A stretch of DNA of 64,000 nucleotides from Deinococcus aquatilis DSM 23025 (GTDB lineage Bacteria; Deinococcota; Deinococci; Deinococcales; Deinococcaceae), in contig NZ_KB899717.1 in assembly GCF_000378445.1 (NCBI RefSeq), positions 1 through 64,000 on the forward strand, read 5' to 3'. The notes beneath the pieces are model-generated. The model was given only the letters and a program-made list of their open reading frames with translations. It made no database searches and had not been told where the DNA came from. Below, in pieces: positions 18,268-31,520 of this stretch (its first letter is position 1; every line of letters begins with the position of its first letter). Both the position numbers and the translations under genes were made by a program.

Positions 18268-19191
18268 TCACAGCACCAATACGCCGTGATGTTTGGCCTT
18301 GTCCTGTGGCTCGACATGAATGGTCACGTGTGCGCCTTCCATTTCAGTCTGGATCGCTTCCTCCAGGCGATCGCAGATGGCGTGTGCATCGCTGACGGTC
18401 ATATCACTGACCACCACAAGATGAAATTCGATGAACGTCGTCCGTCCTGCGTGCCGTGTGCGGAGATCATGGATTTCCAGTGCGCCCTCGGCTTGCTCGC
18501 TGATCACGGTACGGATGCGGCGCTCTGTGGCGGGGTTGACGCCCGCATCCATCAAACCGCCCACGCTCTCCTTCATGAGGTTCCAGCCGCTCCAGAGAAT
18601 ATTGAGGGCCACCAATACGGCCAGTGCTGGATCAAGTACGTGCCAGCCCGTGAACTTTGCCAGCAGCACCCCGATCAGCACACCCACGCTGGTAATCACG
18701 TCGCTGAAGACGTGCCGCCCATCGGCCAGCAACGCGGGGCTGCGTGCAGTACGGCCCACGCGCAGCAGCACGCCCGCCCATAACGCATTGATGACACTGG
18801 CGATCAGGTTGACTCCCAGTCCGATCAATGGCGCATCGACCAGTTTGGGATTCATCAGATCGGGAATGGCGACCCGCAAGATACTGATGGCGGCCAGTAC
18901 GATCAGCACGCCCTCGGCCACGGCGCTCAGGTATTCAGCTTTGGTGTGTCCGTAAGGATGATTGGCATCGGCCGGACGCGCGGCCACCCACAGCGCCAGC
19001 AGTGCCCCGCCCGCTGCCACCACGTTGATTACGCTTTCCAGCGCATCGGAGTACAGAGCCACACTGCCCGTCATGAAATAGGCCACGAATTTGAGGCCCA
19101 GCACGATGAGGGCCACCACCACGCTGAACGCCGCGATACGGACGAGAGAGGTGGGAAGTTTGGGGGGCAAAGGAAGTGGGCCGGAGGTCAT
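18268..19191 (-). CDS. Cation diffusion facilitator metal exporter
   Basis: A 307-residue CDF transporter exporting divalent metal (Zn, Mn or Fe) by proton antiport. It has six hydrophobic segments, then a cytoplasmic domain (about 210-307) with the histidine-containing strand TFIEFHLVVV and ending near HVTIHVEPQD. The first metal-site helix reads YSDALES, keeping the first Asp but with Ser where DxxxD exporters have the second; the fifth-helix motif is HVFSD (HxxxD), and HPYGH is in the loop. Substrate cannot be fixed from this. TAGCCT exactly 7 nt before the ATG at 19191 supports this start over a GTG at 19275. It is divergent from uvrD. Confidence 0.92.
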   Translation of the reverse strand: MTSGPLPLPPKLPTSLVRIAAFSVVVALIVLGLKFVAYFMTGSVALYSDALESVINVVAAGGALLALWVAARPADANHPYGHTKAEYLSAVAEGVLIVLAAISILRVAIPDLMNPKLVDAPLIGLGVNLIASVINALWAGVLLRVGRTARSPALLADGRHVFSDVITSVGVLIGVLLAKFTGWHVLDPALAVLVALNILWSGWNLMKESVGGLMDAGVNPATERRIRTVISEQAEGALEIHDLRTRHAGRTTFIEFHLVVVSDMTVSDAHAICDRLEEAIQTEMEGAHVTIHVEPQDKAKHHGVLVL

Positions 19192-19198
19192 CCGCCAC

Positions 19199-19204
19199 AG
19201 GCTA
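19199..19204 (-). promoter_or_regulatory. Leaderless -10 box (TAGCCT) for the CDF gene
   Basis: TAGCCT on the minus strand, 7 nt before the ATG at 19191. Confidence 0.5.
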
Positions 19205-19289
19205 ACAGGGTTAGGCGCGGCGAAAACCGTGCCCGAGGGGGGAACAGCCTGAGCAGGACGTGTTACGTTCCCCACATAACGCAGCCTGA

Positions 19290-19295
19290 TACACT
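19290..19295 (+). promoter_or_regulatory. Leaderless -10 box (TACACT) for uvrD
   Basis: TACACT, 6 nt, then GTG at 19302. Confidence 0.5.
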
Positions 19296-19301
19296 TGTTC
19301 G

Positions 19302-21572
<2,271 letters not shown>

Positions 21573-21598
21573 ACTGAGTTTTGCTGAAGCTGTTGGCC

Positions 21599-22099
21599 CT
21601 ATTCTTCCCAGATCACCCGGTGACGGAGTTCGCCCGCTGGCACGCGCAACAATTCATCTATGACCAGTGGGTACACGGGCCGGGATTCCAGTTCGGTCAG
21701 TGGAATCCACTCGCAGCGCACGGCGGGATTGTCCAGCACCGGAAAAGATTCGCTGGGTAATTCGGCGGGCGCTTCCATGCGGTAGAAAAATCCGATTTCG
21801 TGGGCGCGGTTTTCAGGTGGGCCGAAGTGATTCTCCACGATGCCCACCAGTTGCATTCCGCCCGGCGGTGTGCCCGTTTCCTCGGCCCACTCGCGGGCGG
21901 CGCAGCTTTCGGTGGTCTCACCGGTGCTCAGAGCGCCCCCCGGGAGGTACCAGAATCCCAGGTTTTCCTCGGTATTGGCAAGCAGGCAGGCGTCGGGCGT
22001 CTGCGCGTTCCGCACGCACAGAATTCCTACCCGCACGCTGAAGGTCAGGCCGCCCAACGGCAGGCGAATATCCACCGGATCAGGGTTAAAGTCGGTCAT
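21599..22099 (-). CDS. NUDIX hydrolase
   Basis: A 166-residue pyrophosphohydrolase acting on a nucleoside-diphosphate-linked compound. The complete Nudix box is GALSTGETTESCAAREWAEETGT (split here as GALSTGETTESCAA and REWAEETGT), with the metal-binding REWAEE core intact, at about residues 56-78. Substrate is unknown. The ATG at 22099 overlaps the TGA of the upstream LRV-repeat gene (ATGA), so the two are translationally coupled. Deinococcus has an unusually large NUDIX set, many members without known substrates. Confidence 0.92.
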   Translation of the reverse strand: MTDFNPDPVDIRLPLGGLTFSVRVGILCVRNAQTPDACLLANTEENLGFWYLPGGALSTGETTESCAAREWAEETGTPPGGMQLVGIVENHFGPPENRAHEIGFFYRMEAPAELPSESFPVLDNPAVRCEWIPLTELESRPVYPLVIDELLRVPAGELRHRVIWEE

Positions 22100-23496
22100 G
22101 CCGCGCCGCCCGCATCCAGCCGCACGCTGGGGTCGGGGTCGGCCTGCAACTCGGTCCGCAAGCTGTCCGGCAGGTCGGCGCGTCCGGCGATCATCATGCG
22201 GACGCCTTCATCGGTGTCACGGGCCAGCGTAGGCAGCAGCGCGGCGGGCAAGTGGGGATGCAGGGCGGCGGCGCGGCGTACTCCGGCATTGAGGTCGGCG
22301 GCCAGCCCGGTCAGCACAGCCTCTCCCGGCGCTTCGGCATAGGCCACGGCGCGGCGCACCTCGGCATTGTCGTCGGCGGCCAGGCGTGCCAGCCGCGCTG
22401 CACCCAGATCAGGCCGTACAGCCAAGAGGGTGCGGATGCTGGGGTCGGTGTCGGTCAGAAGTACATCCAGCACGGCGTCGGTCAGACCCTCGGCACTGGC
22501 GATGTGCAGCCGAATATCCTGCTCGGGCGAACGCAGCAGGGCCAGAATCGCCGCTTCGGGCAGGTCGTTGCGCTCCAGCAGGGCACGGCGCACCCCTTCC
22601 GATTCATCGCCCGACAGGGTGGTCAGGGTGTGCGGTGTGGCATCAGGTCGGCGGGCAAGCGAGGCCCGAACATCCGGGTCGGCGTCCAGTTCGGCGCGGG
22701 CCAACCACTCGGCGGGCACGCGCCACGCCTGCAAAGCGGCGGCCCGCACCAGGGGATGCTCGTGCCCTGCCAGCCAGGCCCGCACATTTCCGGGCAAATC
22801 CATACGGCGAGCCAGGGTGGTCAACACGTCTGGGTCAAGGTCGAGCGTCAGGGTCAGCAGGCAGTCCAGCGGCAGATCCAGCCGCCGCGCCACACTGGAG
22901 CGCACCAGCCCGTGCAGGTCTTTGACCAGTTCGCGCAGGGTTTCATCGGGCAAATCGGCCCGCACAGCCACTGCTTTTCTCACGTCGTAATCGTCATCGG
23001 CAGCCAGTTGGCGTACCAGCGGCTCAGGCAATTCCGGGCGCTTGGCAACAGCCTCACGCACCTGCCAGCCTGCATCGGCGGCCAGCGATGCCACCCGCTC
23101 GGCACTCAGGCCCGCCCGCCCCGCCAGCGCTGTTCTGACCCCAAAATCTTCGTGCCGCGCCGCGCCGTCCAGCACCCAGTTGGGAGCGTCGGGAACGCCC
23201 AGCAAGGCCACCACTCCTTCCGGCGGAAACACACTCAGAAAGCTGGGCCGCGCCAACCGGATCAGGGGCAGGCCGGGATTTTCCAGCAGGTCTCGCGGAA
23301 AGCCCGCCGCCAGTGTGCCCAGAATTTCGGGGGGAGTATTGGGGTGCCGCGCCACCCGCGCCCGCACCCGCAGGTCTGGATGGGCTGACAGTCCCGACAA
23401 CGTGTCAGACGTGGCCCGTGCATGGCCCGCCGCCTCCAGCGCCCCCTCCACGCCAAGTGCCGTCAGAGAGCGCGGATCGAGTTCAGAAAACGTCAT
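22096..23496 (-). CDS. LRV/HEAT-like alpha-solenoid repeat protein
   Basis: A 466-residue protein made of about 17 repeats of 23-26 residues with the pattern LAADxxxxVRxAVAxRPDLPxxxLxxL, for example AADDDYDVRKAVAVRADLP and AADLNAGVRRAAALHPHLP. This is the leucine-rich-variant (LRV) solenoid. The Azotobacter LRV protein has an N-terminal four-cysteine iron-sulfur motif; here only one cysteine is visible, so no cluster is expected. A protein-binding scaffold is likely. CATAGT lies 7 nt before the ATG at 23496; a GTG three codons earlier is possible. It overlaps the NUDIX gene. Confidence 0.8.
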   Translation of the reverse strand: MTFSELDPRSLTALGVEGALEAAGHARATSDTLSGLSAHPDLRVRARVARHPNTPPEILGTLAAGFPRDLLENPGLPLIRLARPSFLSVFPPEGVVALLGVPDAPNWVLDGAARHEDFGVRTALAGRAGLSAERVASLAADAGWQVREAVAKRPELPEPLVRQLAADDDYDVRKAVAVRADLPDETLRELVKDLHGLVRSSVARRLDLPLDCLLTLTLDLDPDVLTTLARRMDLPGNVRAWLAGHEHPLVRAAALQAWRVPAEWLARAELDADPDVRASLARRPDATPHTLTTLSGDESEGVRRALLERNDLPEAAILALLRSPEQDIRLHIASAEGLTDAVLDVLLTDTDPSIRTLLAVRPDLGAARLARLAADDNAEVRRAVAYAEAPGEAVLTGLAADLNAGVRRAAALHPHLPAALLPTLARDTDEGVRMMIAGRADLPDSLRTELQADPDPSVRLDAGGAA

Positions 23497-23503
23497 GGGC
23501 TGC

Positions 23504-23509
23504 ACTATG
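23504..23509 (-). promoter_or_regulatory. Leaderless -10-like box (CATAGT) for the LRV gene
   Basis: CATAGT on the minus strand, 7 nt before the ATG at 23496. The first base differs from TANNNT. Confidence 0.35.
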
Positions 23510-23565
23510 GCAGATCGGAGAAAGGGGCAGCGGGTGGTCTACAGGTCTGATCATAGAACAGGGGT

Positions 23566-24015
23566 TCAGCGTTTAACCATGTTGATATTAATGCTATTGG
23601 AGAAGAGAAACTCCCCCTTTTCATCATAGACACTAATTAAAATATGATTGGTTTTATTTAATGATGCTTTGTTTTTGAGCGATGCGCTGACATAAAATTT
23701 TGCGGTCAGTTTTTTGGAAACAGAGGACGGAAAAATATTATATTCCAGAGAGCTAAAGGATATAGTATGCGTTTCATTTAGTTTTTCCGGGGGTAATTCA
23801 TCAATGGCAAAGAGTTGGGCATTAAATGAAAGTGGATAATCGTTGTACTGATTCATACTAAAACTGCTTTGTCTGCTGACATTGCTGCTACCCGATAATC
23901 CATCTGATATTTTTAGGGTATAACTTGAAGAAATCGACGATGTGGCGGGAAAACAAGAAGAAAGAAGGCCAAGGGTAAGTGAAGAGACGAGTGCGATTTT
24001 GATTGGCTTTAGCAT
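23566..24015 (-). CDS. Putative lipoprotein of foreign composition
   Basis: A 149-residue exported protein: MLKPIKIALVSSLTLGLLSSCFPATSS is a type II signal with lipobox LLSSC, so the mature protein begins at Cys21. The mature part is rich in Ser, Asn, Lys and Ile, with beta-like stretches (FYVSASLKNKASLNK, NHILISVYDEKGEFLFSN). No family was recognised. AAAGGA precedes the ATG at 24015. The codons are AT-rich, in sharp contrast to the GC-rich neighbours, pointing to recent transfer. It lies just upstream, and on the same strand, of the LRV gene. Confidence 0.65.
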   Translation of the reverse strand: MLKPIKIALVSSLTLGLLSSCFPATSSISSSYTLKISDGLSGSSNVSRQSSFSMNQYNDYPLSFNAQLFAIDELPPEKLNETHTISFSSLEYNIFPSSVSKKLTAKFYVSASLKNKASLNKTNHILISVYDEKGEFLFSNSININMVKR

Positions 24016-24062
24016 GATGCAGTCCTTTTTATTTCTTCATCCGGCAAGGTTTTTGGGAATAT

Positions 24063-24272
24063 CTATAGTATTTTGCCGAAATAACTTTTGAAAGTCATTT
24101 TTTTAAAGTAAATTAGCTCTTCTTTATTCAAATCTAGAAATACTTTAACTTTTCCGTTCCTTACTTCTGCGATTAGAATTTTACAGCTTTGAGAGTTATT
24201 ATTACTTGCGCTTCCAGCGAAACTTAGTGTCGATAAGCAAAAGATGTTCAAAATAATGAATAGCTTTTTCAA
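24063..24272 (-). CDS. Small secreted protein of foreign composition
   Basis: A 69-residue protein with a clear signal peptide (MKKLFIILNIFCLSTLSFAGS; cleavage probably after SFA). The mature 50 residues contain SCKILIAEVRNGKVKVFLDL and a Lys/Phe/Tyr-rich tail. TTG start at 24272 with AAGGGG upstream. It shares low GC and strand with the lipoprotein gene 47 bp downstream, so they probably form one unit. No family was recognised. Confidence 0.55.
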   Translation of the reverse strand: MKKLFIILNIFCLSTLSFAGSASNNNSQSCKILIAEVRNGKVKVFLDLNKEELIYFKKMTFKSYFGKIL

Positions 24273-24576
24273 GAGTAATCCCCTTAAATCAAAACTTTAT
24301 GCACTGAAATGACACCCATCGGCATTGTAAATGCAGGCCTGAGCTGCGATTGCCGCTCACTGTTAACCTGTGCACCCACACCCGTGTATCTCTTCCCCAG
24401 CGCCCGCAAAAGATTATTTATGTGTAATTCAACCTGCTGTCTTTCCCTTGTATTTCTCCCAAAGCCACCCTACCCCCTACCTTTCCTAGGAGATATAAAT
24501 GACTAGATAGATAGGAATAAAAGCAATATTCCTGCTGTATGGCGCGGTCTGGAGGACTTTTCCTCCTCTCTCCGCT
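24273..24576. other. AT-rich gene-free flank of the island
   Basis: About 300 bases of low GC with no convincing gene and no recognisable attachment site. Confidence 0.4.
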
Positions 24577-25707
24577 CTATTCCTCCAGTCTCAAGACCTC
24601 GCCAAAGGGGAAACCCTCGTCTTCCAGCCCGCCCGGAGGCACCACCCACAGCGTGGGCATGCGCGGCGGCGTGTCTGGAAAATCACCGTAGCCGTCGGTT
24701 AGGTAAATCAGCACATCGGGTTCGTGGGCATCTAACAGCCTGAAAATGGGCCTGAAATCGGTGCCGCCGCCCCCCTGCGGTGGGGGAATGGGGTCGCCGG
24801 GGCGCAGGTCGAAGGGGCCGTAGGCTACGGTGTCGGCGTAGTACAGGGTGGCCCGGACGTGTGGATACGCGCCCAGCACGCCCTGGACCTCGCCCACCAA
24901 TGCCCGCACCGCCTCATCGTCCACGCTGCCCGAGGTGTCTACGGCCACCAGTGCGCTGAGGCTTTCATCGTCCAGCGCCTCCAGATACAGGCCGCGCCCC
25001 ACGAAACGGCGGTCAAAGCCTCCAAAATCGACGGGGGTGCGGGCCAGAAAACGCCACAGGTGTGCCCGCCAGTCCAGCCGCGCCGGGGCCAGCCGCATCA
25101 GTTCGCGGTGCATGCCCAGCGGGTCGTCGCCCTTGCCGCCGCTCATGGCGTCCACGCTGCGGGCCTGTGCCAGCGCCTGTTGCCACTGCTTGGCCGCCTG
25201 TTGCCCGGACTTGCCATTTTTTGGCGGTGCGTCTCCGGGAGGGCCATCCATCAGGTCATCGCCCTCTTCGTCGCCGGGGTGTTCCTCGCCTTCCAGCGAG
25301 GTATAGACCTCTTCTACGCTCAGTTTTTCCAGATGCTCGTCGCGTCCTGCCCCTGCGCCCGAACTCTGCGGCGGCACGGGCAACCCGGCGGCCATGACCA
25401 TGCCGTTCACGATCAGGTCGGCGGCCCGGTTCCAGCGTTTTTTCTCACGCGGGCCGCGCCGCCCCACATGCGACAGGGCAGCGTGCAAGACCTCGTGCAG
25501 CAGCAGGCCGTCCAGCACATCGGGCGGCAAGCTGGCAGCCACTGCGGGGTTCACATATACCCGCTCGCCGTCGGTGCCTGCCGAGGCCACTTCATCTGAG
25601 GGCACAAATTCGGCGTGCAGCAGCAGCGTGGCAAAAAAAGCGGATTTGCCCCGGATGCGGAGGCGGGAGCCGGAGATCAGGCGGTTGAAATCGGGGGGCG
25701 AAGTCAT
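24577..25707 (-). CDS. VWA-like protein with HExxH metallopeptidase domain (DUF2201 type)
   Basis: A 376-residue protein. The N-terminal putative metallopeptidase domain (about 1-110) has HEVLHAALSH with zinc-ligand histidines at 71 and 75, then RAADLIVNGMVMAAGLP. A charged Gly/Asp/Glu-rich linker spans about 115-185. The C-terminal VWA-like domain begins at about 245 with a MIDAS-like DTSGS (VAVDTSGSVDDEAV) and ends LIYLTDGYGDFP. It follows a MoxR ATPase on the same strand, the classic MoxR-VWA chaperone pairing. The substrate is unknown. The start at 25707 has GGAAAC before it. Confidence 0.88.
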   Translation of the reverse strand: MTSPPDFNRLISGSRLRIRGKSAFFATLLLHAEFVPSDEVASAGTDGERVYVNPAVAASLPPDVLDGLLLHEVLHAALSHVGRRGPREKKRWNRAADLIVNGMVMAAGLPVPPQSSGAGAGRDEHLEKLSVEEVYTSLEGEEHPGDEEGDDLMDGPPGDAPPKNGKSGQQAAKQWQQALAQARSVDAMSGGKGDDPLGMHRELMRLAPARLDWRAHLWRFLARTPVDFGGFDRRFVGRGLYLEALDDESLSALVAVDTSGSVDDEAVRALVGEVQGVLGAYPHVRATLYYADTVAYGPFDLRPGDPIPPPQGGGGTDFRPIFRLLDAHEPDVLIYLTDGYGDFPDTPPRMPTLWVVPPGGLEDEGFPFGEVLRLEE

Positions 25708-25732
25708 GATGTTTCCGGTGCGTTTGGCCGAG

Positions 25733-25796
25733 AGAACGTGGATCGTGGATCGTAGAAAAAGACCGAACCACGATCCACGATCCAGCCTCTACGTTC
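25733..25796. repeat. Palindromic intergenic repeat, copy 2
   Basis: TGGATCGTGGATCGT (25739-25753) and ACGATCCACGATCCA (25770-25784) form a perfect 15-bp inverted repeat; GAACGT/ACGTTC at 25733-25738 and 25791-25796 extends it. It lies between the MoxR gene and its VWA partner. It shares AGAACGTGGATCGT with the copy at 12146. Confidence 0.75.
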
Positions 25797-25798
25797 CA

Positions 25799-26827
25799 CT
25801 ACGCTCCCTCGCTCAGCGCCAGCGTTCCGGCCACCAGTTCCGCCAATCTTTCGTCCCGGCCCAGCAGTCCGGCCAGTTCGCCCAGTTGTCCAATCGCCTG
25901 AAATTTGGTAACCAAGGTCGCCACATACAGTTGCAGCCACTCGGGGCCAGCCGTGTCGCTCAGCCAGCGGAAGGCGTGATAGGCCTCGTCTGCATCGGCG
26001 GCGCGGGCACCGAGACCCACCACGGCGGCGTAGCGCACACTGGGTTCGTCGGGCAGTTTCAGGCCGCCGCCCTGACCCTTCAGCACTGTTCCCAGATCCG
26101 GCAACTGCTCGAACAGCCGCACAAAGGCACCGAATTCGGCTCCGGCGGCCTCGCCAATCGCGGGCGAAACATCCAGCCCAGCGCGGTGCAGCTGCGCAGC
26201 CATTTCCCAGGAGCGTGGGCTGGGCCATGCGGGTTGCTGAGGGTCTAGACGGTGCAGCAACTCGGGCCGGAAGGTCAGGAAGGCAATGACGTGCTCGTGC
26301 AGGCTGCGGCCCAGTGCATAGGCCCGCCAGGCATCGAAATCGGGCCGCACCGTGAGGTGAAGAAAGCGGTTGGCAAGCGGCGCGGGCATGTCGAACACGC
26401 TGGCGCGGTCTTCTTTGCGGTTGCCCGCCGCCCACACGAACCAGCCGTCGGGCAGTTCGTAGCTGCCCACGCGCCTGTCCAGAATCAGTTGTTGCGCCAT
26501 GCCCTGCATGGTCGGCGGGGCCATATTCACCTCATCCAGAAAGAGGATGCCGTGCCCGCCACGCGGCAAAAATTCGGGCGGAAACCAGCGGCTGATTCCG
26601 CCGTTGCCCTCCGGGTCGGCCTGTGGCACGGGCAGGCCACGCAGGTCGGTGGGGGCCAGCTGAGACAGCCGCACATCCACGAACTCAAGATTATGTGCCC
26701 GCGCCACTTGCGCCACCACGCTGCTTTTGCCCACGCCGGGCGGCCCCCAGATCATGGTGGCGAGTTTCAGTTGGCCGCGTGTGAGGGCCGCGAGGTACGT
26801 TTGCAGTTCGGTGGGGGTGAGGCTCAA
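25799..26827 (-). CDS. MoxR-family AAA ATPase
   Basis: A 342-residue AAA+ ATPase: Walker A GPPGVGKSS at about 33-41, Walker B HGILFLDEVNMAPP at about 95-108, sensor 1 FVWAAGNRKED, arginine finger region MPAPLANRFLHL, and a C-terminal lid. MoxR proteins work with VWA-domain partners as chaperones that mature or activate other proteins; the partner here is the next gene downstream. The frame is open far upstream, but AAGGAG exactly 7 nt before a TTG at 26827 fixes the start (SLTPTELQTYLAAL). Confidence 0.9.
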   Translation of the reverse strand: MSLTPTELQTYLAALTRGQLKLATMIWGPPGVGKSSVVAQVARAHNLEFVDVRLSQLAPTDLRGLPVPQADPEGNGGISRWFPPEFLPRGGHGILFLDEVNMAPPTMQGMAQQLILDRRVGSYELPDGWFVWAAGNRKEDRASVFDMPAPLANRFLHLTVRPDFDAWRAYALGRSLHEHVIAFLTFRPELLHRLDPQQPAWPSPRSWEMAAQLHRAGLDVSPAIGEAAGAEFGAFVRLFEQLPDLGTVLKGQGGGLKLPDEPSVRYAAVVGLGARAADADEAYHAFRWLSDTAGPEWLQLYVATLVTKFQAIGQLGELAGLLGRDERLAELVAGTLALSEGA

Positions 26828-26845
26828 GGCAGTGCTCCTTTGGAA

Positions 26846-26885
26846 TGTGGAAAGTGGGTTGTCGGTTGTAGGAAAAACTGATGGG
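26846..26885. repeat. GTGG-rich intergenic repeat, diverged relative
   Basis: The stretch GTGGAAAGTGGGTTGTCGG followed by TTGTAGGAAAAACTGATGG resembles the left half of the palindromic repeats (GTGGATCGTGGATCGTAG then AAAAAG). It lacks the right arm. Confidence 0.35.
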
Positions 26886-27061
26886 ATGGGCGCGGCAGCC
26901 GAACACGCCGCAGGGCCTGAGCGTAGCGCGTGGGCCGGGTCCCTGCCGGATAGCTGGAGGCGTACAGCGACCCGGTGAACCATTGAGGCCAGTGCGGGGG
27001 CGTATGCTGGCCTTCTCTCTGATCCGTGCAGCACGCACTTACGGCCCGTCCCTGCCAAACA

Positions 27062-27109
27062 GAATATTGGGCTGCCGACCCCGTTATACTTTGACTCAGT
27101 TCAATATTC
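27062..27109 (+). promoter_or_regulatory. Promoter of the Fe-S oxidoreductase flanked by an inverted repeat
   Basis: TATACT (27085-27090) is a likely -10. GAATATTG (27062-27069) and CAATATTC (27102-27109) are perfect inverted copies 40 bp apart, flanking it, as expected for a dimeric repressor pair. Confidence 0.4.
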
Positions 27110-27159
27110 CTCTTCGCCACTCTCCATCCTGACCTTTGCCCTGCCCGGAGGCCCTGCCT

Positions 27160-30561
<3,402 letters not shown>

Positions 30562-30604
30562 CCATCTGTTCATTTGAAATATTGATGTGAATAGAGCGTT
30601 TGGT

Positions 30605-30645
30605 GGCGGGGTTGATACACAGATCAGCCCCGCCGCATCGTTTTA
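30605..30645 (+). terminator. Terminator after the Fe-S oxidoreductase
   Basis: GGCGGGG (30605-30611) pairs with CCCCGCC (30628-30634) with extension TTGA/TCAG; a TTTT run follows eight bases later. Confidence 0.55.
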
Positions 30646-30660
30646 ACAGTTGAGTCACGC

Positions 30661-30666
30661 TACTAT
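30661..30666 (+). promoter_or_regulatory. Leaderless -10 box (TACTAT) for the DegV gene
   Basis: TACTAT, 6 nt, then ATG at 30673. Confidence 0.5.
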
Positions 30667-30672
30667 CAGGCC

Positions 30673-31518
30673 ATGACCATTGCCATCGTCACCGATTCGA
30701 CGAGTGACCTCAGCCCGCAACTGTGCGAGCAATACGGCCTGACCAGTGTGCCCCTCTACGTGCTGTTTGACGGCAAGATGCACCGTGACGGCATTGACCT
30801 GAAACCCGCCGAACTGTTCGCGGGGCTCAAAGCGGGCAAGAAAACGCCCAGTACGTCCCAGCCTAGCCCTGCTGAATTTGCCGAGGTGTACCGCAAGGCG
30901 CTGGAAACCGCCGACGAGGTGCTGAGCGTGCATATCAGCGGGCAGCTTTCGGGCACGGTGGGCAGCGCAAGGCTCGCCGCACAGGAATTTGGCAACAAAG
31001 TCACCGTGCTGGACACCAAATCGGTCAGCATGGGCCTTGGCATGCGGGCCATTCGCGCCGCAGAGCTGGCCCGTGCAGGCAAAACGGTGCCCGAAATCGT
31101 GGCCGAACTGGAGCGCGTGGGTGCGGTGGCCGACATCCGCTTTACGGTGGATACGCTGGACTTTCTCAGGATTAACGGGCGCATCGGTGGCGCTCAGGCA
31201 CTGCTCGGCGGCCTGCTGAACATTAAACCTATTCTGGTGGTGCGGGGCGGCAAAGTGGAATCGGGCGGACGGGTGCGCGGGCACAAAAAGGCCATGCAGG
31301 ACATCATGGATCATGTCCGTAAGTACGTGGAAACACACGGCGGGGCACGGGTATCGTTTATGGCAACCGTGGGCGGCGAAGAGTACATTCGTGAAGTGCG
31401 TTCTGGCCTCAGCGACCTCAAATTCGACGATCTGGGCGACCATACCATCGGCGCGGTGGTGGGTACGCACGCTGGCCCCGGTACGGTGGGCGCAACGCTG
31501 GAACCCCTGACTGCCTGA
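30673..31518 (+). CDS. DegV-family fatty-acid-binding protein (FakB-like)
   Basis: A 281-residue cytoplasmic protein. The family binds a fatty acid and presents it to the kinase FakA. Motifs: [93 protein letters not shown], and C-terminal [10 protein letters not shown], a variant of the usual H-x-GPGA. No fakA is adjacent. The serine-hydrolase lipoprotein gene begins 2 bases after the stop, so the two are co-transcribed. Confidence 0.93.
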   Translation: MTIAIVTDSTSDLSPQLCEQYGLTSVPLYVLFDGKMHRDGIDLKPAELFAGLKAGKKTPSTSQPSPAEFAEVYRKALETADEVLSVHISGQLSGTVGSARLAAQEFGNKVTVLDTKSVSMGLGMRAIRAAELARAGKTVPEIVAELERVGAVADIRFTVDTLDFLRINGRIGGAQALLGGLLNIKPILVVRGGKVESGGRVRGHKKAMQDIMDHVRKYVETHGGARVSFMATVGGEEYIREVRSGLSDLKFDDLGDHTIGAVVGTHAGPGTVGATLEPLTA

Positions 31519-31520
31519 GC

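Noticed and set aside
24309..24506. Plus-strand frame of 65 codons in the AT-rich island
   Set aside because: No ribosome site, Cys/Pro-rich random look.
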